Positions 52,450 to 62,171 of a stretch of DNA of 64,000 bases are shown here, piece after piece. The DNA is from Bacteroidota bacterium (GTDB taxonomy: Bacteria; Bacteroidota; Bacteroidia; AKYH767-A; OLB10): assembly GCA_016722525.1 (NCBI GenBank), contig JADKJB010000007.1:1-64000 (forward strand), in the 5' to 3' direction. The translations under genes and the position numbers were made by a program. The notes under the pieces are model-generated. The model saw only the letters and a program-made list of their open reading frames with translations. It did no database searches and had not been told where the DNA came from. The first letter of the stretch is position 1. Every line of letters starts with the position of its first letter.

Positions 52450-53276
52450 ATGTTAAATTCTATATTACAATCGAAAGCTAACGAAGGCAAATCTGGTGCT
52501 ATGGCGGGGCGAAGAAAATTTCGTCGAAAGCAAGAGTAAAATATTCTATACTACTCATATTAATATTAGTTTTACCTTTTCTACTGGGGTTTCTGAAATT
52601 TGCCACACTTCCATATTTTTATATTTCCCTTCAAGTTTATTGTGTGATTATCGGTATTATTCATGTAGTGCAAATGGGGAGATTGTTCGGATGGCGAAAT
52701 GTTGAATCATTTTATCAGAAAATGAATATGTCATTATCAATACTTATCCTTGCAATTCTGGTCAGTGGTTTAATTGTTTATTTTTGTCCTCCAATAACAG
52801 CTTTCTGGATGATTTTTCCTTCATCCTTATTGTTTTTTCTATTCCCATTGCTGGCAATTTCAACATTTGATTATGCAGTTAAGGTGCCACCACCTATTTA
52901 CAAAAAATGGAGATATCCGGAAAACATGATCCTCCCTGATCCCGATTCAATTGATTTCTCCAACAGTCATATCGTTACATTTGAACTTAAGAAAAATGTG
53001 AGGGATTCGGGAAATACATTCATGAAATTTAAGGCACCACAGGATCGACTTACTTTTGGTGATCTATTTTATTTATACATGACTGAATATAATGAAAAAA
53101 ATAGAGAAAGTCCCATTCAGTACATGAACGAAAATCAGCAATCCTATGAATGGCTATTTCATATCAAACCCCAAAAATGGTTCCAATCTAAAATATATAT
53201 TGATCCTTCGTTGACTGTACGTGAAAATAAAATCAGAGAGAATTTTATCATCATTTCTGAGCGAATAAAAAAATAA
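52450..53276 (+). CDS. tssN: TssN-family type VI secretion protein (frameshifted)
   Basis: The start at 52450 gives MLNSILQSKANEGKS. One indel near 52520 in GAAAATTTCG rejoins it to SSKARVKYSILLILILVLPF, making 275 residues. Three to four membrane helices lie in the first 140 residues. The cytoplasmic C-terminal half contains FDYAVKVPPPIYKKWRYPEN, RLTFGDLFYLYMTEYNEK and the end VRENKIRENFIIISERIKK. This matches what I know of TssN, a component specific to the Bacteroidota T6SS. Gene order TssO-TssN-TssK supports it. Confidence in the exact letter is moderate, because TssP is also a membrane protein of this system. Confidence 0.7.
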
Positions 53277-53326
53277 TATTAAAAAAAACTGTTTTCTGCT
53301 TTTAACTTACTTCTTAAACAAACACT

Positions 53327-54500
53327 ATGTTACCTCCATTTAAAACACTTTCCGTAAACTGGGTTGACGGAATGAAAATGAACAAAGAACATTTTGAGCA
53401 AACAGATGCTTATGTTAAGGATTTAATCAGGATACTATCGCTTTGCAATTGAATGATTTCAATTATGGTTTGTGCCTGCCTCAAGAAGAAGGCTCAGCAT
53501 CACTTAACTTAAAAATAAATATTGATCCTGCCAAAATCATTCGTGTACAATTGTTAAGCTGCAGGGCAATCACCGCCGGGGGTTCGCGTATTGAGTTTGG
53601 TATGAATCAAGGATTGAAACTGAATACAGATACTGAAAAACTAATTGCTGAGTATCATTTCGAAGATTCTAAAGAAAAGCTCTTCTATGTTTTGATAACT
53701 GCTAATATTCAAGCCAGAATTCCTGCAGGACTACCCGACACTGAAGAAACACCTCCCCGTTTCCCATTTGTAAGGGCGGACTATCAATTGCAGATTTTGC
53801 CCGATTCACAGATCAATCTTGATCAACCTTCCGCAAACTCATTAGTTATCGGATGTCTTTCTTATCAGGCAGGCAAAATGAAAGTTAGCGACAATTTTAT
53901 TCCGGCAAGTATGATGGTAAATTGTCATCCCGCATTGCAGGAATTTTATTTTAAAACTGGAAACCTGCTAGGAGAAACCGGAAAAAATATTGCGATCATC
54001 ATCGACAAAATACATGGGAAGAGTCAGTCAACCTCTTTGGTAAAAAGCTGTATGACTCTTTGCCAATCAACATCTGATTACATTGCAGACAATCTTGGCA
54101 GCTACCGATGGATATTGAGTAATCAGCCACCAGTTTACATGTTGGATTGTTTTCTTCGTATGGCTTATAAAATTTCAATGACATTGAGTAACCTCCCTGT
54201 TAAAGACAAAGAAGAACTTATCAATTACATATGTGAGTGGGTGGAAGAAACACCAAATGATATTAATGAAAAAATCAACAGATTGATTAGATCTGAATAC
54301 AAACACACCGATGTCTCATCTACACTTGTTGCTGCAGAGGAATTCATACATATGACTCACAATGTTTTCTTTAAACTTTCGCAACTGGATTTTATTGGAA
54401 AGAAAAAGGAGAGCGGGCATTCGTACAAGAAAAATCAGTAGAATCTGAACAGCCTCCCATGACAAAATCAAACAAAGGCTGGAGTTTTTTAGCAGATTAA
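53327..54500 (+). CDS. tssK: type VI secretion baseplate protein TssK (two frameshifts)
   Basis: TssK forms trimers that link the baseplate to the membrane complex. The N-terminus, MLPPFKTLSVNWVDGMKMNK, then EHFEQTDAYVKDLI, is the familiar WxxGMxLxxxHF opening of the TssK shell domain. Frame breaks occur near 53427 (restored: DLIQDTIALQLNDFNYGL) and in the A5 run at 54403-54407 (restored: GKKKGERAFVQEKSVE, ending SFLAD). The corrected length is 391 residues. The middle (about 60-180) is beta-rich, and 180-330 is helical as in TssK. It converges with tssG 16 bases away and ends the plus-strand operon. Confidence 0.75.
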
Positions 54501-54516
54501 AATATTCTATTACAAA

Positions 54517-55450
54517 TTATAAAGTTACATTATATCCCAGACGTGTTCCGGATTTTTCTTCTCCAAGAAGCCAAATATTATTCTCTGAGATTATTTTTAT
54601 TTCACTCTCGAGAAATAGCGGCATAAAAAACCTGTTTAACTGTTGAATAATTCTCAACCCTCTGCCTTTACGGAGATAATAAATGAGGTCGGTGTTGGCT
54701 ACGGGTCCAACTTCTATTAGGAGAGTTTGATAAACAGGTGTTGCCAAACTACCAAGGACAAAATCAAGGCCAAGATTTTTCTTTCCTAGAATATTATAAC
54801 CCTGAATTGAATTGATGGACATATGTCCGGTATTCAATTTGCGAATTTGAACAGTTTCATTTAAAATGAGAGTGTAGGCTTTTTCCATTAGCGGAATATT
54901 CCCACGAATGGAATCAATAATGGGATACAGATAAAATAAAATACCCTTCTGAGTCCTGTTAAAAATTGCCGGAAGTTCCCAATAGGATAAGAAATCCTCA
55001 TCATCCATTGTGATCGAAATAGTTTCGATTAATTTTCTTTCATTCCATTCAACAGACAATCTAAGGTTATAAAGTTCAATTTCATAAATATGAAAAAAAT
55101 CACGTGCCTCCCTTTCTTGCTTTAAACGCAACTTCACTTCCTCCGACATCTCAGTTGCGGTCTTAAAAGCTTTGTTCCCTTTCCGGGAGGATTGTGAAAT
55201 AACCCTGTGGCAACATGTCATAGAATCCTTCCCTATTCACATGTATGTTGTAAATTTCAGTATTATTTTCAAGTTGAACTTTTCCACTTTAGCGATATCT
55301 TTACCAAACCGTCGTTTGAAAATGCCGACTGGTTTAATAAAATAATCATCTAAAGTATAACCTGACTTCATTGAGGTCATTTAGAACCACCTCTACTCTC
55401 AAATCGAGCGGAATGCTTTCAATAAAGACACTTATTTGATCCTTAGCCAT
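54517..55450 (-). CDS. tssG: type VI secretion baseplate protein TssG-like (three frameshifts)
   Basis: This gene lies directly after tssF, as TssG does in T6SS loci. Starting at the ATG at 55450 (MAKDQISVFIESIPLDLRVE), three single-base shifts (near 55376, 55290 and 55205) are needed. They recover SGYTLDDYFIKPVGIFKRRF, NREGFYDMLPQGYFTILPE, and a long helical/beta body ending GTRLGYNVTL. The corrected length is about 311 residues. The REGxYDMLPxG segment is a good marker of the Bacteroidota TssG-like baseplate wedge protein. TssG forms wedges with TssF and TssE at the base of the contractile sheath. The open downstream part alone (54517-55221) would lack the N-terminal third. Confidence 0.7.
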
Positions 55451-55468
55451 GGTAAAATAAATAACTCA

Positions 55469-57371
55469 TTAATTCGAACCGGAAGTACCTTCAAACAATT
55501 GCGGAGGAACAACTATCACCTTCATTGGCAATAAATCATTTGATTGCATTTTAATTTTAGCATGGAGTGATCTAGCCAGATCGTTCCATTCATTTTCAGC
55601 AAAATTTTCTTTTTTCAAGGGGAAAATGCGTATTTCAATAACTCTTGTAATACCACTCTTCCTGTCCCAGTAATTTCCCAGGACTTTCGAACTTCCACAT
55701 TTTGAATTAGATTTCCCAATTCAAACATACAGAATGTATGAATGTCCTGTTCAGTCAATAATCGATCGTGGGTAAGAAGCGCCTTTTTATAAGCAATTAC
55801 CTTTTCATTTTCACTTAATGGCATCTTACCTCCACTTGTAGTGACAATAGTGAATAATGAATCAGATTTAATATCTGACCCTGACTGCAAGGTTAATTTG
55901 GTGCCTGGCTTTACGGAATTTGCATCTAATCCGTTTGTAGTCCAGAATTTAGCAAAAACGGTATCATTCTTTCTTAGAGGTTTTATTAATAGAAATTGCG
56001 TTGGTCTTTCATGAGTGCCTTTTAAATCAAGACGGTTGTCGATCATTGCCAGAGCCTGGTTTATCTGATTAATCTGTACATTAATAAAATCATTGCCTAA
56101 TGAACTGAAAGCAGCACTCTCATCCCTGAGTCTGTCAATCACGTTTGTGAGCAATTCCATGGCATGCCGTTGATCAAATCGTTCTACACTTCCGTGACGG
56201 AGAGTATAGTAACCATCCGAATTATTAAATCCTGAATCCAGCGGATTGCTGCGATAACGGGAACCCTCTGAAGAAATTACATTTACCATATCATGAAACA
56301 AACTTTCTGTCATGAGAGGCACTATATTCATATTGTTCTTCAACTGATAAGTAATCCGATTTATTTTCCTGTTAATTGCAGGAAAGGCGTTTACTGATAC
56401 AAAAACATCCTGTACAGCATTAACCGGAATTGCAGAATTGAATTGCAATTTGATCCAAAGGAATTTGCCCTGAATCTTTGAAAGAGCTTGCATGGAGAAG
56501 ACATCAGATATTTCGGAAGGAAAACTTGTGAGGAAATCCTGCAATTTTAATTTGGAAGAATCGCCATTTGTAACTGTGTAAAAACTGTCATGATAATATT
56601 GTTCAACTAGCTTCTCGGTACGAAGAGTTATATTATATTCATCATCAATACTATTTGACTCCCGAGGTGCCGCAGAAGATTGATGTATGCCTTGAATAGT
56701 ATGAAGTTTGTAGGGTCCGACCGACCATTTAGTAAGTGGCAATATGCGCAAGTATTTTTGTTCGTCAGGATCGTTTTTCCAATCAAGAAAAAAACAAATT
56801 CATCCAGTTGTTGAATTTTTGTGTTGATATCCAATCCAAGCCAAAGTGTATGTGAATTGAGTGAAGACCTTACATCCTCAGCAATCGATTGTTTAATTAC
56901 GCCATTTTTATATTCATATACTTTGTTTCCGGAAATAGAATATTTTATCTGAGCATCAAATAATTTATAGTTTTTAAGTGGACTGAAATATATTTCTTTT
57001 GTAATCTCCTTTTTATCTACATCTACAGAATGCTGCTTAATAACGGTGCTGAATTGATCATCTCTGTTAATAGTACATTCCATCTCAATGCTCCTTGCCT
57101 GAATGATGGTGTGAGCAGGCTGTGCGCCGATAAGTGTTTCGGGGGACAAGGTTTGAGCCAGGCGATTCATGATCCTTGTTCTGGAACTCATCATCTCCCT
57201 GTTAATTTTGTTTAGCTCATAGGAACAGGCCTCGATCAACATGGTTACCAATGGATCAAATGTTGATTCAATATCTTCAATTTCTACACCCCAAACTTTA
57301 GCCGCATTTTTTATCATGCGGTTGCGAATTTGTTCGGTGCTCAATTCATTTTCAAAGTCGGATGCTCTCAT
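55469..57371 (-). CDS. tssF: type VI secretion baseplate protein TssF-like (two frameshifts)
   Basis: TssF is the largest wedge protein of the T6SS baseplate. The N-terminus (EQIRNRMIKNAAKVWGVEIE, FDPLVTMLIEACSYELNKI, RIMNRLAQTLSPETLIGAQP) has the shape of TssF: a helical start with long N-terminal helices, then the LxPE/APAH-like stretch (AQPAHTII). A T7 run at 56788-56794 (minus strand) needs one T, giving FLDWKNDPDEQKYLRILPLT. An A-run near 55686 needs one A, giving VRKVLGNYWDRKSGITRVIE. The corrected length is 634 residues, ending EGTSGSN. tssG follows 18 bases downstream. An unknown exported gene separates tssF from tssE. Confidence 0.75.
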
Positions 57372-57424
57372 TTTTTAAAAGTACTGTTTACAATGCATAA
57401 TAAATAAAGTATCTGGTTACTGAG

Positions 57425-58490
57425 TTATTTATAATTAAGGTTGTTTGCTTTGATTTTTCGTTGAGTTTGCTCCTTGCAAATATCATCCAATTTTACTGTA
57501 TTAAATTGGCTTCCAAATACAACATAAGGAGAGCTGCATTTCCCATAATATGGATCCCCTTTAAGTAATTTTAGTTTGGTAGTGGTTACATCTATGCCAT
57601 TAACTCTTTTTTGATAATCAGAAATAAGTTCAGCGGCTTTTTCCTCCCGTCCTGAAAACAGGTAAGCAATTGCTGTATTTTTTAATAAGCATTCAGTAAC
57701 ATCGCTGTTAATATTACTTTTCTTTTGACTCAAATCAGCCATGTCCAAATATTTGAGAAAGACAACGATAGCAGAATCTATATCATCTTTCCAAGTTGTT
57801 TGATCTTCCGCAAATGTTTTTGTTAATCCATTATACAGATCAAAGTGTGCTCTTTTCAATTCTTCGTAAGCAACACCACTTTCTTTCACATAACACAAAT
57901 CAACCGAGAAACGGTATGTTTTCCAATCAAGATCATTTTCGATAATATTACGAACTCTTTTCCCTGCAATTCTCATTGCATCATTCTTTAAACTACGTTT
58001 TACATAATTCTCTAATTCTCTTTCCGAATCAAACTCATCGCTGTACATAGCAAACTCCCTGATAATATTCTCATTTAACAAAGAATCCCCATTTGATTCA
58101 AATAATCTGTAACCAAATTCACCAACAACATTAAAATAATAATAGTAATATTTATATAATATCCCTTTATCCGTAAAACTTCTCGACTTCAATTCAAAAT
58201 CGGTCAATTGCAAATCGCGGACTATAAATTTTAAATGAAAATCGCTATTCTCCAAACTTGCAGCTTGTTTGAAATTGGGTAAATTAATATTTTCTGAGAA
58301 GTTATCAGGAGAAGTTAAAAATCCGTAATCTGATTCTAAATATAAGGTCGGTTGCTCCTGAAAATTAAACAGTGGTGTTTGACGAAACAGGCATGTTACA
58401 TTTTCATCTTTCACTTCAGGCTGAAATGCTGAAATAACATGTAACAAATAAAATAATAATTAATACAAGTTTTGATATTGTAGATTTCAT
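57425..58490 (-). CDS. exported protein of unknown function inside the T6SS operon (frameshifted start)
   Basis: The open frame 57425-58447 has no good start, but the ATG at 58490 encodes a hydrophobic signal-like segment (MKSTISKLVLIIILFVTC) that shifts into the body near 58440. The total is about 354 residues. The body has no motif I recognise. It is mixed alpha/beta, with a helical C-terminal part resembling a TPR-like pair (NTAIAYLFSGREEKAAELIS). It sits between tssE and tssF on the same strand, 42 bases after tssE and 53 before tssF, a place where an accessory component of the apparatus is likely. It may be a periplasmic or outer-membrane factor, like the lineage-specific TssQ/TssR. It could also be an immunity or regulatory protein. 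Confidence 0.5.
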
Positions 58491-58533
58491 ACAGCAAAAA
58501 TGATTTTATAAATAGATTTCCATTAAGTTCGAT

Positions 58534-58971
58534 TTAATCAACCCACACAGGACTAATGTACATGATTTCTTTGAAATGAAATTGTTCGTTGGTTGTTTTT
58601 AGGTTGCCTTTAACAATAACATCTACTCTTCTTTTAACTTTTTTCAGGAGCGTTTGATTATTCTGAATAAATTCTTCCTCGGTAATTTCCACTGTAACCT
58701 GATGATTTCTTAAACGAAGTTCAAATTTCTCGACTACCAATTTAATTGCTTTTGACATGCGATCTTTCCACGCCGTTACATTGGGAATATTTTCGAAATC
58801 GCAGTCCCAAATGAGACAACCAAATTCCGGATCGTAACGAAATTCATTAAATGAAGTAATGAGTATCAAATGGATTCGAAGGGCAATGGATTGTTGGAGA
58901 TTGCATTTGGGATGCTCGTCCCCTTTGACAAGAGTTGTAAAAGAGAATGGTTGGGTATAAAATCGTTGCAT
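58534..58971 (-). CDS. tssE: type VI secretion baseplate protein TssE (gp25-like)
   Basis: This 145-residue GPW/gp25-family protein resembles the T4 baseplate wedge protein gp25, which nucleates the contractile sheath. Family signs are the early SIALRIHLILITSFNEFRYDPEFG segment (residues about 28-51; EFRYDPxFG is the hallmark), the helical middle (WKDRMSKAIKLVVEKFE), then LRLRNHQVTVEIT, and the closing beta hairpin (RRVDVIVKGNL). The frame is intact. It is the clearest single piece of evidence that this is a contractile injection system. It leads the minus-strand set tssE - unknown - tssF - tssG. Confidence 0.82.
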   Translation of the reverse strand: MQRFYTQPFSFTTLVKGDEHPKCNLQQSIALRIHLILITSFNEFRYDPEFGCLIWDCDFENIPNVTAWKDRMSKAIKLVVEKFELRLRNHQVTVEITEEEFIQNNQTLLKKVKRRVDVIVKGNLKTTNEQFHFKEIMYISPVWVD

Positions 58972-58989
58972 TGTTTGAGGTTATTTTTA

Positions 58990-59559
58990 TTATTTACAAA
59001 ATTTTGCAGGATTACCCACACAATCTACTTTTGCAATATGATAAGATTCCAATTTTTTTAAATAAGCATCGCGTTTTACAGCATAATCATCTAAAATTTG
59101 CGTAACACTCTTGGCTGTCATTCCAGGTTTAATTATCATATCCGGTATTTGATTTTTATGGATATATTCAAGTGCCTCTGCACTATGTTGCGATTCATGA
59201 AAATCAAGAGAAAAGTTACCTGACTTTCTATCTTTTGCAGTAGTACCCCTGCCATAACCGGATCTTCTATCCTTATCAATATCTTTTACATAACGGGTTT
59301 GCACATTTATAATAAATCCTCTTCTGTGAAGCGATACAATTTTCCCACTCGGATCGGTGGCAACATTATCATATATTTCTGTGTCAAACTCAACAAACGT
59401 TTCTGCCAAAGAACCAGGATCAAACTTCCACGCATCCTCAAAAATATCTACAAGAATAATAACATCTATCGGAATCTTCCCTGAATCCATAGTAAATTTG
59501 ATTCCTTCAGTTGTTGTATTGATATCACGGGCAAATGGTGGAGCGTAAGAAGTGTACAC
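58990..59559 (-). CDS. HExxH-containing protein, candidate T6SS-associated hydrolase
   Basis: This protein of about 189 residues starts at GTG in the available frame; no ATG lies near and the true start is uncertain. Residues 1-90 are beta-rich, and the only motif is SLDFHESQHSAEALEYIHKN at about 116-135, an HExxH zinc-metalloprotease signature followed by a helix. C-terminal cysteines (VDCVGNPAKFCK) could form a disulphide. There is no signal peptide, as expected for a T6SS cargo. It is encoded immediately before tssE, 18 bases apart, and after another HExxH protein. I do not recognise the family; DUF922-like relationship is possible. Confidence 0.5.
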   Translation of the reverse strand: MYTSYAPPFARDINTTTEGIKFTMDSGKIPIDVIILVDIFEDAWKFDPGSLAETFVEFDTEIYDNVATDPSGKIVSLHRRGFIINVQTRYVKDIDKDRRSGYGRGTTAKDRKSGNFSLDFHESQHSAEALEYIHKNQIPDMIIKPGMTAKSVTQILDDYAVKRDAYLKKLESYHIAKVDCVGNPAKFCK

Positions 59560-59605
59560 TACTGAATTCTTAAATGTTATTTGCTATTAATTAATTGCTA
59601 TGATT

Positions 59606-60103
59606 TTATCTTAAGTCATTGAGGACTCCTGCACTGCTACCTTTTAACGTTCTAATTCTACTCGACCAACGGATTTGTTCCGCTGAGTTCAATCCATGGT
59701 TGGTTTGTGTATCATACAGATGATCGGCTTCATCGATTTTTCTTTGAATTTCCGTCTGAATCCTAATGGTTTCTCTATTGAACTCAGAAGTTGGAGACCT
59801 ACGTAAACTCAACAAACTATTATACATTTCACGCATTCCTAACACAGCTATATCAAAATGTCCCTGTTCATGATTCAGAAGCCAGTCTGTTTTACAACCT
59901 GTTCTCACCCAGCTCCTCGAACGGGAAACAGATATCGTGGTATTTACATCTATTATTTCAATGATGCCATTATTGTTGCGGGTCCTGAAACTTAGATAAG
60001 GTTCTATACTTATTTCAGCATCTTCATTAACTCCTACCGGTCTTTGTGAAACTTCTCTGAATTGAAACCATGAAATTCGGATGTCAAAACCATTTAAAGA
60101 CAT
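59606..60103 (-). CDS. DUF922-like zinc protease, candidate T6SS-associated hydrolase
   Basis: This 165-residue protein has WLLNHEQGHFDIAVLGMREMYN at about residues 83-104. HEQGHFDI is the active-site signature of the DUF922 family of putative zinc proteases. The N-terminal half is beta strands (DIRISWFQFREV); the C-terminal third is a helical arm. There is no signal peptide. It precedes the 58990-59559 HExxH gene by 46 bases in the same direction. DUF922 proteins are otherwise usually exported with a signal peptide, so a leaderless copy inside a T6SS cluster is notable. The role as effector is inferred from position. Confidence 0.6.
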   Translation of the reverse strand: MSLNGFDIRISWFQFREVSQRPVGVNEDAEISIEPYLSFRTRNNNGIIEIIDVNTTISVSRSRSWVRTGCKTDWLLNHEQGHFDIAVLGMREMYNSLLSLRRSPTSEFNRETIRIQTEIQRKIDEADHLYDTQTNHGLNSAEQIRWSSRIRTLKGSSAGVLNDLR

Positions 60104-60356
60104 TTTTTAAAACTTACAGAGCTTAAATCTGAAATAAACAACATTTAATATTTATTTGATACCTTGTTTAATTATCCGGGGTCAAATCCTGAAAGATGTT
60201 ACCCAAGGCTAACAAATGTAAGGAAAATTTGATGGAAATTTAATCTCTTTATAAAAACATTTGGTGGTATTAAACAATTCATAGCCATAACTATTAACAT
60301 ATTAACAACAACCGAGTTACAAGTAAACAATATGCAAATTCAAGTCTATCAAATTG

Positions 60357-61073
60357 TCATTTTTTCTGATAAAGATGGTAAGTATAAGTAGGTGTTGCTT
60401 GAATCATTTTGGAATAAATAGGTGAAGCTATTTCTCCTTTTGCAACCGGCCATGGGTCAAATATCCTTAATGTAGTTCCATCAGCATCTCCATTGCCGCG
60501 GATTCCCGCTATTACAACCATATGTCCAGAACTTCCGTTTCCGGAAACATACCTGTTAGTTTCCCATAAAATATTTGCCATAGCAGGTTTAAATCGGATT
60601 ACATTATAAAGACCTTCAGGTGTATAAGATTGAGGATAATGTAATCTCAAATTAAAATATTCGCAGTAAGTCTTCATATGTACAGGATTGCTGAGTTCTG
60701 AATCATTTAATAAACCTACACCTGGAGGAGCCAAATGCGCCAACAAAGGAGGAAGTTTCACAGCATTGTTTAAACCCAATAACATAGCTGTTGAAGCGGC
60801 CCAGCAAGTGTCTTGTGTAGGCTGAGGGACCAACCACAAATTATGTAATACACAAAATTTCTCGTTTCCGGTCAATGCATTCATTGTACATTTACCTGCA
60901 ACACCATCTGCAGTTAACCAGTTAGCCTTTTGATAACTCATTACCGCTTTTTGAGTTTTACTTCCAAACTCGCCATCGGCCTTTAGTCGAGGACTGGGTG
61001 ATAATTTTGCATTGAGAAGGTTTTGTAAATCAATTACGCTTCTTCCTCTTGAACCAATTTGTAGTGATGACAT
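60357..61073 (-). CDS. peptidoglycan-binding papain-like cysteine protease, candidate T6SS effector
   Basis: This 238-residue protein has two domains. Residues 1-70 form a PG_binding_1 domain (GSRGRSVIDLQNLLNAKL, ADGEFGSKTQKAVMSYQKAN, DGVAGKCTMNAL). Residues 75-238 form a papain-like/C39-type cysteine protease: Cys in QDTCWAAS (C90), His in GSSGHMVVIAGI (H184), and Asp in LRIFDPWPV (D206). There is no signal peptide. A leaderless enzyme with a cell-wall-binding domain, encoded next to T6SS baseplate genes, fits an effector delivered to a rival's periplasm. Self-protection would need an immunity protein, which might be the product of a neighbouring gene. The start at 61073 agrees with the domain boundary. 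The frame is intact. Confidence 0.75.
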   Translation of the reverse strand: MSSLQIGSRGRSVIDLQNLLNAKLSPSPRLKADGEFGSKTQKAVMSYQKANWLTADGVAGKCTMNALTGNEKFCVLHNLWLVPQPTQDTCWAASTAMLLGLNNAVKLPPLLAHLAPPGVGLLNDSELSNPVHMKTYCEYFNLRLHYPQSYTPEGLYNVIRFKPAMANILWETNRYVSGNGSSGHMVVIAGIRGNGDADGTTLRIFDPWPVAKGEIASPIYSKMIQATPTYTYHLYQKK

Positions 61074-61121
61074 AATGTTAGTTATTTTTTATATAAATAC
61101 ATTTATAAATTCAAGAAACAT

Positions 61122-61743
61122 CTATTCCATCCAGTCCCATACAGTCTCAATATAAAACCAAGGAGTATTTTGATAAACCACACTAAATCCATAATTATGT
61201 CCGGCCAAATCAGGGCCAAAAAGCTGGTCCACATCAGACCTCGTTCCCTGGTAAAATTCCTTGGGAATTCAACTATTTTTGTTCACCAAAAATTGTTTCT
61301 TTCCCACTTGAATATATAGTAGTTACAGAAGGTTTTATAAAGTCCCAGGCCCAAGTACCGACAGGATTAAGTATCAGTCCTAATAGGGGAACCATCGTCA
61401 TAATAGTAGATGAATAAAAATGCTCCGCATCAGATACCTCACTAGCGGTATAATTATGTGGATGAATAGCATTTGTTTTTAAAAGGGTGTTAAATTCCTC
61501 AATTGCCATTGCTTGCTCCTCATGAGACATTAAAGTTGGCTTGTAGTAGCCTAATAAACAGCGACACTTTATAATGCCCTCATCTCCCCCTAGTGTTACA
61601 ATAGAAGAAACCAAACTTCCTTGATCATGCATGGGTTTGTACAGACGATCAATATTGTCATAAACCACTTCGCAGATTTTAGCTGCCCTGAAATACTGAG
61701 GCATTAATTCTGCAAAATATATTCCCGGGTTTACAGTTACCAT
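61122..61743 (-). CDS. unknown protein, candidate immunity partner of the BPSL0067-like amidase (two frameshifts)
   Basis: The open frame 61273-61743 ends early. Adding one A to an A5 run near 61277 and one to an AA near 61263 extends it through KIVEFPKEFYQGTRSDVDQ to a natural end at 61122, giving 207 residues. No family is recognised. It is helical at the N-terminus (IYFAELMPQYFRAAKICEVV), has a hydrophobic segment (SSTIMTMVPLLGLILNPVG, about 112-130) that could cross or enter a membrane, and ends in an aromatic-rich tail (NTPWFYIETVWDWME). It starts 44 bases after the amidase-like gene on the same strand, the classic place for an immunity gene. Confidence 0.5.
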
Positions 61744-61787
61744 TGAGATTCTATTACTTCGATTTAAAATATTTCAAGAATAAATTA

Positions 61788-62171
61788 TTACAAAATTATG
61801 TAAAAGCAATCGGCATCATTCACATTCCTTATTTTACCTCCCTTGGCGTGAATAGGTCTCTTTTTTACCTTCCCCAGTGCCCTCCACTGATCATAAACAA
61901 TAATTTTCTTTTCATCGTGCTCCACGTAAATTGCAGCATGACGTTCGGAAGCAGGGTAATGCCCATCATCACCAAAAGTAGCTATTGCTGTACCTTTAGG
62001 TATATCACCATTTTTAAGACTCATTACCTTATCTCCTCTTTTCCACATTGTGGTAGCCGGAGCTCCTGAAACTCGTTGAACAAAAACCACACATTCGTGG
62101 TTACCTTTGTCGTTTTTGAAATCAGCATTCCCTTCGAGTGTTGATTCCTGGATTTTTAGTGTGAAGGACAT
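61788..62171 (-). CDS. BPSL0067-family NlpC/P60-like amidase, candidate T6SS effector
   Basis: This 127-residue protein matches what I know of the BPSL0067 family, small NlpC/P60-like cysteine amidases. The pattern is Cys in NHECVVFVQRVSGAPATTMW (C27), then GTAIATFGDDGHYP, His in SERHAAIYVEH (H78), and Asp/Gln in IIVYDQW (D94). The small size is normal. There is no signal peptide. Such enzymes cleave the peptide stems of peptidoglycan and are found among T6SS amidase effectors. It is followed by a candidate immunity gene. The effector role is inferred from fold, absent signal and location. Confidence 0.75.
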   Translation of the reverse strand: MSFTLKIQESTLEGNADFKNDKGNHECVVFVQRVSGAPATTMWKRGDKVMSLKNGDIPKGTAIATFGDDGHYPASERHAAIYVEHDEKKIIVYDQWRALGKVKKRPIHAKGGKIRNVNDADCFYIIL

